Assembly (NCBI RefSeq): GCF_905147045.1
Contig: NC_065918.1
Span: forward strand, 1,302,001 to 1,366,000
DNA length: 64,000 nucleotides
Direction: 5' to 3'
Source: Nymphalis io
Lineage: Eukaryota > Arthropoda > Insecta > Lepidoptera > Nymphalidae
Shown piece by piece: positions 47,901-58,060 of this stretch. The notes below the pieces were generated by a model. The model was not told where the DNA came from. It was given only the letters and a program-made list of their open reading frames with translations, and ran no database searches. The translations under genes and the position numbers were made by a program. Within the stretch, counting starts at the first letter, position 1. The number at the start of each line of letters is the position of its first letter.

Positions 47901-50900
47901 GTGTTTGTGACCATTTTACATCAGATAGTCCATCTGCCTGCCTCGTTTCCTAATACAAACAAATAATAAATGGAAAATTTAAAATTGTAAACTTCTATAA
48001 TAATTATTGTTATAGTAAAATAAATAAGGATAGACAAAGAGAGGTAGTTGAAAGAAAGTTTACTGGTGGTAGAGCTTTGTGCAAGCTCGTTTGGGTAGGT
48101 ACCACCCACTCATCGGATGGTCTATTGCAAAACAGCAGTACTTTGTATTGTTGTGTTCCGGTTTGAAGGGTGAGTGAGCCAGTGTAATTACAGGTACAAG
48201 GGACATAACATCTTAACCAACCTTGGGAGTTGATGGCGCATTGGTGATGTAATTGATGGTTAACATTTCTTACAATGCCAATGTGTATGGGCGTTGATGA
48301 CCACTTACCATCAGGTGGTCCATATGCTCGACCGCCTTCCTATTTTAAAAAAAAAGAGAAAATGTATTATTAAAAAAACATTTGGTTTAACATCGATTTC
48401 TATATTGATTAAATTTTATCTTTTCAAACATACAAATACGACAACTTGAAGGATATTTGGGCTTATATAATAATTTAAATAATATTTAAAATATGAATAT
48501 ATGTATATATATTTAAAAACATACTATAAACCCTAAGTATATATATTTTAAAACATACTAACTATTATTTTAATGTGATATATATTAAAATGGTTTGCAG
48601 AGAAATTTAAACTTAGTGAAATAATCTAAAGCTATAAGGAGTCTCTTAACAAGTGGTGATGAGACATGCAAAGAACTACTTTCTCAAAAAGTCATTATTT
48701 CAGACCGGTAAACGACAATCGTGCGTCTCTCCTCTCTCGAGGTCCCGCGTTACCACGTAAGCCCGAGAAAGAAAGAGACGGCTATATGCAAGTATGGAGG
48801 TACTACATGACAATGGCATACCTGGTTGTGCCGGCTGTACCGAGTCCAGTGATCAGATGCGCAAGTCCCGACTTAAGCTTAAGGTAAATTAGTACACTAT
48901 GACATTAATTAACACACTCACACACTTATTAGAACAAATAATACGTACTTATATATTTTGTTAAATTAATTAGAAATTAATCAATTTTAATATTAAATTG
49001 TATCATTATATTTTATTTTTTATGAAAAATACCAAATGACATTTTTGAAGCAATAAATTAGAATTGTCGCTCTCTCTCTTTCTCTTGTATGAATTTTAAA
49101 AGGGTAGTAAGTCTACATTTTAGACAGCTTATTTCACTGTTTTTTTATTTATAGTAGCAACATATGAAGACATCACCGATACTCTTTGCTGTGTTTATAA
49201 AGGATAATTATCAACAAGCATCTTTGTCACAAGTTTTGTTGTTGACATTCTGATGATTTACAAAAGTTGCAAACACGTAAATTATGTTTAATTCCTTTTT
49301 TTTTTTTGGGTAGTCAGCATAATAAGTAAGTGCCTGTTTGTCGGTTCAATAGAAGGTCGACGCTTTGGCGAATCGTGTGTAAGATGTTTTTATTACAGTA
49401 AAATAAATTACAGACCAATAAATCTGCTTTTGAAAAGTCGAACATAAATAGTATTTCATATTTAAGTATTGCCATTGAAAACAAACCTCATTGAAAAATC
49501 TATTGTAACCAATCACTTTGATCTTTTTGAAATGTCATTTGGTATTAAATATGAATGAAAACCATTTTTATAAAATCATTCGTTCAATATGTATCACAGA
49601 CAAAACAAAACTACACGTCACATAGGCAAACAGATATAGCAAATCATATATTTATATACAGGCTTTTTAACGAAGTAATATAATGTGTATGTTTTAATAT
49701 ATTTAAATTAAAATATTAGGTTACGTAGTACTTATTTTGCAGTGAAAGTTACATTCGCGTTGATTCCATGATTTAATAAATTTTTTTAGTCTTTATTATA
49801 TGCAGAGATCACAGGATCACGTCAATATTTAACGCATGAGTCGGTTAACGATTTTAAACATATTTAAATACACTTAAATATAATATTAGTTTGCACATAT
49901 TTTATATAGAGGAATGGTTCCTTAGTATTACCGATATAATTACTATGGATCGATCGTGACATCGTGTTGTATATTTTGTAATTGATAAAAATGTGCAAAA
50001 CGATAATAAATCGAAATATGCAAGAGTTAATTAATATTTCCAAAGGTTACTCACGTGTTAGATATCGGAGTGTTCAGTTGAGACGTTGGTGGATACGGTA
50101 CCTGCGGGCCTAGACAAGGTTACATTCTGACTGGTTCCTTTGTAGAAACACCGAAATTTATTGTGAATTACTTTAATATTCGATACGTGACTTGATCAAC
50201 GATCACCGTGATGACGTAAATAAGTGTTTAATTTTAAGCGATCGAGATTATTTACATTGTTAGTCAAACGTCCAAACAGATAGCCAGACAAAATACCTTG
50301 AAAACATACTTTGATATAAATTATTATTTTATATGTGTGTTTGTCGAGATTACTAAGAAATGAAGTAAGGAATTGTTTCGACAATCATCGTATACATTGT
50401 CTAAGCCCGCTGGCACTCTGTCCCTTTAGCGTGGAGGGCTGGGTCGCGCCGGCTCCGCTGAGCTCGTCCAGCGAGAGCCTCAACACACCTGGTGGTTTCT
50501 TCACGCTGCCCTTGAGCTATGCGCGCTCTCACAAGCATCACAAGCGGACGAGGTGGCTCCTACTCGCTATCTGCACGACCCATCCGATACATCGCCTCTA
50601 TCACTTGTCGCTTCCCTCTCGCTGGAACTTTCAGAATATAATATCCATTATCGTCGTCAATAATTAATCGGTTCCGTTTTCCTTCCGTTTTAGGGATCGA
50701 TTAACGTTGAATATTGTCGATCTGAGAGTCGAAAGGAGATGGAATCGACAACACATTACATGTTTCGTGGATGACTTTCATGGCTTCATGGACCTTGTCC
50801 ATACATCTGATGAAGGTCTATTCGTCCATTATATCACTCACAGGTTTTGTGCACAGCTATTGCATACCATTGGAACTTAACAATAGACTCGATATGTTCA

Positions 50901-53900
50901 CTCTGACTTCGCAATAATAATAGGTTTATCAGCATTTTGTGTTGCGTCGTGATCATTCATATCTACTTCTCATACGAATATAGTACCTCTTGCAGCTTTC
51001 TTCCAATCTCTCTCATTGTACATATAGATGTTTGTTAATATATGTGACTTTGAAAGATGTTTCGAATTCCGGTCGGTCATCTTTCAAATTCAAATCCGTA
51101 TCGCTCAGTGGTAATAAATAGCTAGATATACCTAGGCTACGTTTAATTATCGTGAAACATGCCTACCTTACCACGAGTAGAATCAGATATCTGCCTAGTT
51201 TCTCCTCTGTAAGCATGAAGTAATAATTTTTTTATTTTTTATATTGTGCAGTAAAAATACTTTCCTGTAGATAATATTATATAACATATATACACTAAAA
51301 CTGTTACACCTCTACGGCTAATATAAAATAAACACATAAAATATATACCAAATATTACAACACACTCAAGCACCCACACAAAGATTATCGAACCAAAATA
51401 TAAGTCGAATTAGTTGAATAAATCAAAGTCATGCAAATACTCCGTTGATTTAAAGACTTTAATTATTGCTTTTATTTATTCAGCTAAATTTTATTTTATT
51501 ATTTATCATAATTCAAATTTGTACCTTATTGTTATACGTATACCGTTTTATTCTGCCTGGATAGCGCCCTCTTCCTATCTGCGTGCCCGGAGACGCTGTG
51601 GGGGTAAAAATATTACTAGAAAACATCCACCGTTACATGACCGATTGTTCATTTATTTGTATCGGTTTTGTTTACGCCTTAATTAGTTGAATTGCGGAAT
51701 GAAGTAATGTTGGATGCTTTCAAATATTGACGTATATTTCAAATTCGTCGTTCGTTCTGAATGTCCCCTTCACGTAGGCTTCCCATTGTAAGCCTTTCAC
51801 GCGCAATTTCTACAAAAAAACCATGTCGTACTTAAATCAACGGATTAAGTTTGCGAGTAACTATTGATTTTTGTGTAATTGGTTTCGTTAAAAGAAAACG
51901 ATGGTTTTCGATGGAGACGAGATATGCGAGTGAAAGCGATAATGTAGCTAGATGTCCTTAATTTATGACATTATCTACCAACAGTAATTATACTTTGTTG
52001 AATATAAAGTTACCAGCATGGCATGTAACTATGGCATATTCCTCACTGATACACTCGTAGGAACTACACGTAGATATATAGTTCAAGCGTTCGTTATATC
52101 TTCATACAATTTACAATTATACAAACTATATTTACAATTATACGTGGTTCATAAGCGCGCTCCCATTCATTATTAGGATTTTTTTAATGATTATAATGAA
52201 TAAATGTTCGTTTTTTAAACAAGATAATGTATCTATATTTATCACAATTTATTAAACCATTCTAAAAATGACAAAGACTTCAGCTAGAATATTTCCATCC
52301 ATAAAATAGATATTTCTAACATAAGATTAATACGTCGTGAAGTAAATTTTCGATTTGAATATTGTGTCCGTAGACTTTTATTTATTTATCGAATTTGACA
52401 TCTACATCAAAACAGTGAAGACTAGACTGTATTCGCTTATCCATTTCGTGTGATATATGTTTTATATCGTTTATTATTTAGTGAATAAATTCGTGTCATT
52501 ATTATGATTTTTATTTCGCCACTCGTTAATTGAATCACGCTTATATATTTACATTTAGTTTTGTGTTTATGTTGCCATCGCTGCTCTAATCTACGCCTAG
52601 TTGTAGTATCATTCAAATCACACAGATCAATATATTTTTTTATGTGTATTACTATTTATATTTGTGTTATTTGTTTCATAACATATGGCGTATATTTAAT
52701 TGAAACAAGTATCTATGTAAAAATACAGCGTTATATAATTATAAACACAATATATACCTCATCTCTTCTGGTTTTTTTTTTGATGAAATTCCATTTGATT
52801 TTAGATACAATTTCTTTTTTTTTAATTCTTGTCAATATATAACTTTGTATGTTTCTATTTACACTACTATCCATAAGCGTCAAGGGCTTGTTATAAAACA
52901 AATACACAAGTAGTATTTTTTTATCCTAAAATCGATTTTCAATAACTATAAACAATGATGCTATAGTGAAGTGTACACAAACGACACGATCCCTGAATGT
53001 AACGTATCGTATAGCTCGTCACCTGACTCGCTGAGCGAGCGCAGTGGGGGTGAAGCGCGTGGGGCTCACGCGGCGCCCGCTTCGCTACATAAGCTCGCTG
53101 TGCCCCTGGCGCGCTGCGAGGTGCCTGAAGTGAGGGATGCGGCCGTGGCGGCGTGTGGACATATCAATCCAGATGCGCTCAAGTAACTTCATCCCTATAT
53201 TTGATAACGATGCCCATTCTCCTTCCAGACAGATTTCGGTCACGGCAACCGACTGAGGGGTAGTTATTATAGTGCGGAAATACAGGTGAACTATATATCT
53301 CCTAACACATAATCCGGTGGGAACGATGAGGAGGAAGAAAATTACACAGGAGGAGATAAATAATTCCATCGCAGAACCAACAGCCTTAAATGCTGAGGCA
53401 CCGCAATGTAACTTTGTAGAATTTTATGACACAGTAACTCAGTAACTTTTCATTGGCTCACCTGGTATTTTGTGTTTCTTTTCATTGGAACCCTCGGTAT
53501 TCGTTGCTATAGGCTACCTAAAAGCTTACTTAGCTTATTATGATATCAAGCGGATAGTTTATGCGTTAACGTTATTACTTACATTTAAATAAAACAACTT
53601 TTTTGAGATTAAATCAATAAGCAGCTACATATGGTGTGTTTTACACAAATATTGATTTCCGATTATGACACTAGACTTAGCGTGTCTATAAGGCAGGAAT
53701 TATTCTTCAGATGGTGATTTGAGAGGAGTCCAAAATAATCATGATTACAGTATTATTTATTACTATATCAAAATACAGGGATTTATTCGAAGAACTAATA
53801 CCGTTACTCCGAGAGGCGGTCGATCGCAAACAAGAAAACATGCGAAGGCGACGAAGGCGTGACGCTCTACGATTGCATTTGAACAAAATGTTGCTCATCA

Positions 53901-56275
53901 TTGCACAAAGAAAAACATTCGCTACAAGGTAAGATATTATATACAGATCAACTTCCACTAATGAAAGTAAAGCTATGAAATGTGTGTCTGACAAAATCGT
54001 ATGGAATCAACGGTTTCTGGATTTCGTGTAGGAATTAAGCATCTGAATTAAAAAATTGTAGCTGAAGAGTCTTGCGAGTTCATCGCAGGCAAATCTGCAT
54101 ACCGAACTGGTGGTCGTACTTAAAGAATAAAAGTACTGGTACCCATCTCGTCTGAATTATTATAATGTAAACTAGTAGAGTACCTTAGTTTAAAAAAGAT
54201 ATCGTAATGTAAATTGTTTGTTCAGCACATACGCATTAGAGAATGGAGGCCTGCACTCCAGCATTACGGAGTACCTCGAGGGAGTGCGCCAGTGTCTCGA
54301 GGTGGAAGCGGAAAAAGATGCCCCCGCTGCCAGAGAACAGCGGCTCACGTTCGCTGACTTCGTCACAGAGCTCATTAAGAGTTTCCCACGTAAGATAATT
54401 TTTGTCCTGACTTATTTCAAACCTTTGTCAATTCAAATCCAAGCGCAAACTAAGTTAATCGGACCGAAGTTGACTCTCCGAGAATTTCGCGCATATATCT
54501 GTACCAATTCATTCTTCATTATCAATAAAAGAAAAATAAAAAAAATGTATTCAAAAATATAATTATAGAAAAATATTGAATAATGACATTATCATTGAGC
54601 TGATTTTTCTCGGTGGCAGTTGAAATGTACGGATCGCTGCTAAAACGCGAGCTATGCAAGAGTCTGTTCAGCCTGTTCGCGGGCTGGTGTGGACCGCTGG
54701 CTAAGCACCTCGGCACCCTCGAGCCGCAACCGCAGGCACCAGAGATAGACGACAGGCTCAATCTCGCCGCACTCAAAGTAAGCCAGTACATTTTCGTACA
54801 GTACTGTTTATCATGTCTAATTATATAACTAGTAATGGTCTCAATATCATTTAAGGTCCATATTACAAATTAGTACGAACTTATGTCTTCTTAAAATTGT
54901 TTGGCTATTGATAAACAATAAAAATGTTTTTAGATCGTATTTTAAAATACTGCGGAACATTTAAAAATGTGCCAAGTATATATATCGACAGCTATCCTCT
55001 ACAACAAATATAATAATAATAATTTGTAATTTTAATTACATATGTTCATAATATTTCGCTGCGTGATTAAGGCTAAGCTCTTGTAGAGATGGCCAGTAAT
55101 CAACATAGTTATTAAATTTTTAATCTACAGAAGCAAATAGGAATGTTCCGTCCGTTTAAAGAGAAGTTTTGGAGCTTTTTCCGCTACGCTGCTCCAATGT
55201 ATGACGGTGACGGTGATTTAAGTATGTGACGGATTTTCTTCCGACATGCGGGTTTCCCGACGATGTTTACCTTCACCGCCGAGCACAAGATGAATAATAA
55301 TTAATTAAGCACAAAATAAAGTGGCACTTGCCCAGAAACCCGCGATCTTCTATAGAGATTCGCATATTCTAACCACAGGGTCATTTCGGTTCACCGATCT
55401 GTTAACCCGAATTGGTGATCGTCATTTTTTAATCGATTTTCTGTTAGAAACTGAGAGGAGCAGGTACTTTATTTTCAACCTATTTAGTAACTGCCTCCTT
55501 GATTTAGTCCGAGTGACTATCTTATAAGATTGCAGATCCCGAGGTCCTAGGTTCGAATCCCGGGACGTGTCGTAACAGAACCTTGAATGAAATTGAGTTC
55601 ATGATATTTATAAAAATATATAATCTCATTTCGAAAGGCAATGAGTGCTTTGGTCTGCTGTGGGCCGTGCTTCGCCCCCGCCGCGCTTGCCGAAGATGGT
55701 TCTCTTTATCCTTGGCTCAGCGAGATGCTATCTTCCACCAACGACAAGGTACATCTATATTAAGTTATCTCATCATACGTTTAAATCTATGTTAATTTCG
55801 ACTTGTTATCTTATACAGCTTAAATAAATAAAAATAAAAAAAAAAAACAAAGAAATATTGAACCTGTTAGAAAAAATGTTATACGTAAGCTTGCGATATA
55901 CTCATTAAGAGGAAAATGGATACCTTTTAAACACTCTTAAACTTTCAATGTTTAATTTGAGTTTTTAACTTTTCATTATAAAAGTTTGATTGAAAATCTT
56001 GTGACGCAATAAGGTTTCAATTCTGTCACGTGTACTAAGCGTACGTCAGCGATTTATGTATTCTGTGAAATGCTACCGCGTCGTAAATTTTTTTTACTAT
56101 ATTTTAAATTTTATTTGTAGATATACGAACTGGCCCGTGAAACGATAGTGTTGTTACTCGACTGCAACCCTGATATCGGGCCGCTGCTGGACTGGACCGT
56201 GGACAAATGCTTCACCGGCCCGCCGAGAGTGGCTGATGGATGCTTCATGGCTCTTGCGACCATCTTCAGTGCTAG
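38907..56275 (+). CDS. fry: Protein furry, N-terminal part of the gene (21 constitutive coding exons seen; continues past the window)
   Basis: Furry is a very large HEAT/armadillo-like scaffold (usually above 3,000 aa). It works with NDR-family kinases (Tricornered) and Mob to control polarised growth: wing hairs, bristles and dendrite tiling in flies. The exons here join in phase to about 1,310 codons (1,351 with the cassette), roughly 40% of the protein. Family blocks are strong: GEYVMRLLFTEFTVQAERKM, EKPLNKTLQRGEDPQLDQIL, EHCLPSLLRALFGWLERQ, RRDLAVEFLFCLALIEVLRQ, SIISLLMGMKFFRVKMVP, IPRLIPEGMSPNELVDLLCR, RQDVLAGFTQFLAKEVQ, DRKQENMRRRRRRDALRL, NPDIGPLLDWTVDKC and VADGCFMALATIFSAR. This is the MOR2-PAG1-like N-terminal region. 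The start ATG-ATG is preceded by an in-frame TGA (38883-38885) and by an acceptor ending at 38845, so 5' UTR exon(s) lie upstream. Exons are listed separately. The 3' part is outside the window. Confidence 0.95.
39292..39516 (+). CDS. fry: fry coding exon 2 (disordered, Ser/Glu-rich)
   Basis: Encodes a low-complexity acidic segment with EAPSSMVSSEAESDGS and SLDKTLEPTADVRAVGS, ending in STR before donor AGAG|GTATGT. Two acceptors 6 nt apart keep the same frame: CTCTTAG|CATCAG at 39291 and CATCAG|GC at 39297. The first is the first AG after the pyrimidine tract, so I use it. Using the second removes two residues. Confidence 0.85.
39923..40074 (+). CDS. fry: fry coding exon 3
   Basis: Encodes GSMLPWGPNKGVFVPTS and the highly conserved PGEYVMRLLFTEFTVQAE block to MAEPL. 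Acceptor TTTTTCTAG, donor TTG|GTATGT, phase 0 out. Confidence 0.94.
40325..40524 (+). CDS. fry: fry coding exon 4
   Basis: EKPLNKTLQRGEDPQLDQ through LRALFGWLERQMAESP to LRNK. Acceptor TTTTTTCCAG, donor AAAAG|GTGAGT. Confidence 0.94.
40794..41009 (+). CDS. fry: fry coding exon 5
   Basis: SIIYIVSGSGAGTEQVER through RRDLAVEFLFCLALIEVL to FNYKDG. Acceptor TTTTATTTCAG, donor GATGG|GTATGA. The intron that follows holds a complete SINE B. Confidence 0.93.
41242..41530 (+). repeat. tRNA-derived SINE family B, sense copy in fry intron 5
   Basis: The left end has a tRNA-like head: 'tagtggtaagaacgcgtgaa', then B box 'gtgggttcaaacccgggc'. The body is 'tcgtgcttgacggtgaagga', 'ccaacccgcattggagcagc', 'gaggccttagcccagcagtg', and the tail is a short 'acatt' repeat. 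About 290 bp. RNA polymerase III promoter boxes are visible but diverged. Confidence 0.8.
41584..41707 (+). CDS. fry: fry coding exon 6
   Basis: GLQSNPNAANVHIIADLY through SVRKRFTAELK. Acceptor TTATTATTGCAG, donor AAG|GTGTGC, phase 0 out. Confidence 0.93.
42556..42836 (-). repeat. tRNA-derived SINE (family D), complete, with (ATT)n tail, in fry intron 6
   Basis: On the minus strand the head (42836-42762) is tRNA-like. It has A-box-like 'gacgtggttggtagaaca', a tRNA-like middle, and a canonical B box in 'gtgggttcgattcccaccc'. A unique body of about 180 bp follows and ends in an ATT microsatellite (42580-42556). Sequence right of the head is not tRNA 3' end, so this is a SINE, not a tRNA gene. 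It is the best-preserved SINE of the window. Confidence 0.82.
43028..43249 (+). CDS. fry: fry coding exon 7
   Basis: ELKSREPSPHTTQSIISLLM through GMKFFRVKMVPIEEFEAS to LVPVAA; 74 codons, phase 0 both ends. Acceptor CTGATATAG, donor GCG|GTAAGT. Confidence 0.94.
43513..43747 (+). CDS. fry: fry coding exon 8
   Basis: TVKNEVNVPCLKNFVEML through HRLALFPLVTCLLCVSQKQF to CRVAL. Acceptor ATTATTCTTAG, donor CTCG|GTAAGT. A short reversed SINE A tail fragment lies in the next intron (43790-43850). Confidence 0.94.
43950..44571 (+). CDS. fry: fry coding exon 9 (largest exon; GC donor)
   Basis: 622 bp, 206 whole codons. Starts ESLYRLLWVYMIRIKCES, runs through [20 protein letters not shown] and RMSIGLRAFLVVADSLQQ, and ends CVAAIPR. 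The acceptor is AATTTTATAG. The only donor that keeps frame and homology (IPR joined to LIPEGMS) is the non-canonical AAG|GCATGT at 44572-44573. The open frame runs on for about 115 nt as intron sequence. Confidence 0.93.
44822..45005 (+). CDS. fry: fry coding exon 10
   Basis: LIPEGMSPNELVDLLCRL through MDEELRGLSFQSLQTLIV to FLAKEVQ. Acceptor CATTTTACAG, donor CAG|GTAATA. Confidence 0.95.
45029..45333 (-). repeat. SINE family A, reversed copy in fry intron 10
   Basis: About 300 bp with family blocks in reverse order: 'acacctgatggtaagtggtc', 'caaatcttgggaactaaaat', 'actcacccttcaaaccggaa', 'tctgatgagtgggtggtacc', 'cttgcagaaagcctaccacc'. It begins only 24 bp after the exon 10 donor. Confidence 0.8.
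45563..45762 (+). CDS. fry: fry coding exon 11
   Basis: DTSPQLVENGLRMLLQLV through SIIRGAEALGLVMLCQGK to AVHILR. Acceptor AATTAATAG, donor CTAAG|GTATTA. Confidence 0.93.
45976..46175 (+). CDS. fry: fry coding exon 12
   Basis: ETKYLLERLQLTRDEPALID through KCLPILPPTEKQALLAAA to SHAVWTA. Acceptor TGCTTTCAG, donor GCTG|GTAAGT. Confidence 0.93.
46423..46680 (-). repeat. tRNA-derived SINE family B, reversed, in fry intron 12
   Basis: The tail end 'aacagcctgttaatggccca' is on the left. The body runs 'gctccaatgcgggttggtag', 'tgttttccttaaccgtcaag', 'gtggtgcttgcccgggtttg' to the broken head at the right. The tRNA-like A-box part is missing. Confidence 0.75.
47105..47178 (+). CDS. fry: fry coding exon 13 (small)
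   Basis: 74 bp: GLQHDDTSSKNSWSGSST to DPWE. Too short to stand out as an open frame. Accepted because the acceptor (GGAACAG), donor (GAG|GTAATT), phase and the DPWE-VVLFGL join to exon 14 all agree with the family. Confidence 0.88.
47400..47521 (+). CDS. fry: fry coding exon 14
   Basis: VVLFGLLEKSRVPAQCPA to ARIHALYTIIEPA. Acceptor TTATTTCTAG, donor AGC|GTACGT. Confidence 0.9.
48060..48357 (+). repeat. SINE family A, complete sense copy in fry intron 14
   Basis: Full set of blocks from 'tactggtggtagagctttgt' to 'ctcgaccgccttcctatttt' plus an A tail. It retains the 'gaccacttaccatcaggtgg' segment. Confidence 0.82.
48704..48883 (+). CDS. fry: fry coding exon 15
   Basis: PVNDNRASLLSRGPALPRKP through MQVWRYYMTMAYLVVPAV to RCASPDLSL. 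Acceptor TCATTATTTCAG, donor TTAAG|GTAAAT (two bases into a codon). Confidence 0.93.
50430..50552 (+). CDS. fry: Candidate alternative (cassette) exon of fry
   Basis: 123 bp inside the 4.1-kb intron between exons 15 and 16. It has a strong pyrimidine-rich acceptor (GTCCCTTTAG) and a weak donor (ACGAG|GTGGCT). It enters with one base and leaves with two, exactly the phase of the intron, so inclusion adds 41 in-frame residues after SPDLSL: SVEGWVAPAPLSSSSESLNT, a GGFFTLPLSYARS stretch, then a basic HKHHKRT end. It is GC-rich like the neighbouring coding exon and unlike the intron around it. I do not recognise the peptide from other furry proteins. RNA evidence is needed to call it real. Confidence 0.6.
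53015..53182 (+). CDS. fry: fry coding exon 16
   Basis: SSSPDSLSERSGGEARGA through CEVPEVRDAAVAACGHIN to DALK. The acceptor (CGTATCGTATAG) has a poor pyrimidine tract, which fits regulated choice with the upstream cassette. The donor is CTCAA|GTAACT. Locally very GC-rich. Confidence 0.9.
53779..53928 (+). CDS. fry: fry coding exon 17 (poly-Arg motif)
   Basis: KDLFEELIPLLREAVDRKQ, then ENMRRRRRRDALRLHLNK, to TFATR. The run of six arginines after ENM is conserved in the family. Acceptor AAAATACAG, donor CAAG|GTAAGA. Confidence 0.94.
54226..54389 (+). CDS. fry: fry coding exon 18
   Basis: STYALENGGLHSSITEYLEG through RLTFADFVTELIKSFP. Acceptor GTTTGTTCAG, donor CCAC|GTAAGA. Confidence 0.93.
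54620..54777 (+). CDS. fry: fry coding exon 19
   Basis: LEMYGSLLKRELCKSLFS through GWCGPLAKHLGTLEPQPQ to LNLAALK. Acceptor TCGGTGGCAG, donor AAA|GTAAGC, phase 0 out. Confidence 0.92.
55150..55370 (-). repeat. Degraded SINE family B, reversed, in fry intron 19
   Basis: Diverged blocks: 'tacgctgctccaatgtatga', 'cgacatgcgggtttcccgac', 'accttcaccgccgagcacaa', 'ggcacttgcccagaaacccg'. Same family and orientation as 46423-46680. Confidence 0.6.
55495..55575 (+). repeat. tRNA-like SINE head (family C) in fry intron 19
   Basis: Contains 'atcccgaggtcctaggttcg' and 'gttcgaatcccggg', a clean B box, about 65 bp before exon 20. It matches the head of the family C SINE at 57770-58060. The A-box half is degraded. 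Not a tRNA gene. Confidence 0.55.
55638..55748 (+). CDS. fry: fry coding exon 20
   Basis: 37 codons, phase 0 both ends: AMSALVCCGPCFAPAALAED to LSSTNDK. CCGPCF and EDG.LYPWL are family hallmarks. The acceptor TTTCGAAAG is weak, and the donor is AAG|GTACAT. Confidence 0.92.
56121..56275 (+). CDS. fry: fry coding exon 21 (last exon in the window)
   Basis: IYELARETIVLLLDCNPDIG through DWTVDKCFTGPPRVADGC to TIFSAR. Acceptor TTATTTGTAG, donor GCTAG|GTTAGT. The next exon, expected to follow SAR with a conserved block, is not found in the remaining 7.7 kb. Confidence 0.94.
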
Positions 56276-56463
56276 GTTAGTGCATAATACTCTATAAGTT
56301 AAAACCTTTCGTGCGCCATCTTTGATTACCGACTACATCAGTTAATGTAAGTATATTACTGTTAACGTTTATGTGGACGGTTCTTTTTTAGTTAACACAC
56401 AGGCCGTTACTAAGGTAGGCAACTTAATGCCTATTCTATAGTTAACAACTGAATGATATGTCT

Positions 56464-56752
56464 CAGTAACAGCCTGTTAATGCCCCACTGCTGGGCTAAG
56501 GCCTCCTCTCCCTTTTGAGGAGCTTATTCCACCACGCTGCTCCAATGCGGGTTGGTAGAATGCACATGTGGCAGGATTTCAATGAAATTAGACGCATGCA
56601 GGTTTCCTCACGATGTTTTCCTTCACCGTCAAGCACAAGATGAATTATAAACACAAATTAAGCACATGAAAATTCAGTGGTGCTTGCCCGGGTTTGAACC
56701 CACGATCATCGGTTAAGATTAACGCGTTCGAACCACTAGGCCATCTCGGCTT
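56464..56752 (-). repeat. tRNA-derived SINE family B, most complete copy (reversed)
   Basis: On the minus strand the tRNA-like head 'gccgagatggcctagtggtt' holds an A box, and 'gtgggttcaaacccgggc' holds the B box. The body follows, and the 'aacaggctgttac' end is at the left. About 289 bp. This copy defines the family in the window. Confidence 0.82.
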
Positions 56753-56818
56753 GATATGTCTACATGTATAATTTGAAATAAACGCGTAAATACATAATTA
56801 TATATCTTGTCATCATAT

Positions 56819-56975
56819 TCAGCCCACATTAATCCACTGCTGGACATAGGCCTCCTCACAGGCGCCCCAATTCTCCCGGTCCTGTGCTAGTCGCATCCAT
56901 TGAGCACCCGCCATTTTTCTTAAATCGTTTGACCATCGGGCGGATGGTCTGCCCACTGGCTTTTTTGCTTCTCTA
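56819..56975 (-). mobile_element. LINE 3' end: C-terminus of a reverse-transcriptase ORF
   Basis: Minus-strand frame, intact for about 52 codons up to TGA (56821-56819): REAKKPVGRPSARWSNDL, then AGAQWMRLAQDRENWGACEE, ending AYVQQWINVG. This GRP..RW..D...AG..W...AQDR..W...EEAYVQQW pattern is the C-terminal tail of endonuclease/RT LINEs. The stop is followed at once by a short ATGATG-type tail, as in LINE 3' ends. 5'-truncated and dead on arrival. Confidence 0.82.
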
Positions 56976-57769
56976 GGCTATATATTCATAGTACGGGTTT
57001 GTTATGTATTTACTCTGGACGAGAATCGAACCCGCAACCACGCACTGCATTCTACGCCAACGTACCTGTCAGACACGTTGGTCTGGTTGTATATTTTGGA
57101 CCACAGTCATAATCTTTTAAGAATTTTGCTTTATAGAAGTGAAATTCGTACAAAAAAATAACATGTATAAAATATATGTATTAAATTATTTATTTATTTA
57201 TTAAAAATCACGATTTCCATATACGTAAACTGCAGTTTTTATGTGCGATTGTATACAACAGCAGGTTTAAAAAAACTTTACGGTATTGTGTTAAATATTA
57301 TAAAGGCGGAGACGTGACACGGCCTGGGGTTCCAGAAAATACTTACATTTGGATATCATATCAAAATAAAAACCTTTATTTAATATTTTTTTTACATCTA
57401 GGATTTAAAATAGTAAAGGTTTTTTTATTCTTTATTTTCGCGTATCGTTCGTCATCCGATTAAGGTATAACTTTGCACATTTATAGTTGGCACTTCCGGT
57501 CACGCTTCAGGCATAGTACCATCAACGTACAATGGGTGGCGCATCGGCTATTATATTAATACATTTTAATTTATAATTGTACAATAATCTGACTTCACAG
57601 AAATTTATATACACATTAGTGACGCCATTAAATATTTTGTTAATTAATTTAAAGCCAACCCTGCAGATATTTGTTCGTCGTCTAATTAATGTAGCTAAGA
57701 TGTGTTGAGAATAAAATATGTAGAGCTATTTTATAGCTGTTACCCATATTCAATAATAATGTCCTCCAG

Positions 57770-58060
57770 ACCGATTTGGGTCTTATCGGATTATCGATTA
57801 ACGGATATCGGATTAACTCTCATAATCCGATGGAACAGCTATCCGACACGACCGGAAAGAGTTCAGGCGCAGGACCAACGGCTTTACGTGCTTTCCGAAG
57901 CACGGAAGTATACACACTTCCAAATTCCAGCCTTCGGGCTGCTACTGAGAATTTTCTGACAGAAAAACCCAATAACTTTTTACTGGTCCGACCTGGGAAT
58001 TGAACTCAGGACCTCCGGGTCTGCGGCCTTACATCAAGCCACTAGACCAACGAGGCAGTC
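57770..58060 (-). repeat. tRNA-derived SINE family C (reversed) in fry intron 21
   Basis: The minus-strand head has A box 'cgttggtctagtggcttgat' and B box 'gagttcaattcccagg'. The body contains 'ccgaaggctggaatttggaa' and 'ggtcctgcgcctgaactctt'. The small plus-strand open frames here (57702-58254) are this SINE read backwards. Confidence 0.78.

Noticed and set aside
53085..53369. Minus-strand open frame of 94 codons
   Set aside because: Antisense of GC-rich fry exon 16; the plus-strand frame is the conserved one.
55535..55575. Possible tRNA gene on the plus strand
   Set aside because: Only the T-arm half is good; the 5' half and acceptor stem are missing. It matches a SINE head.
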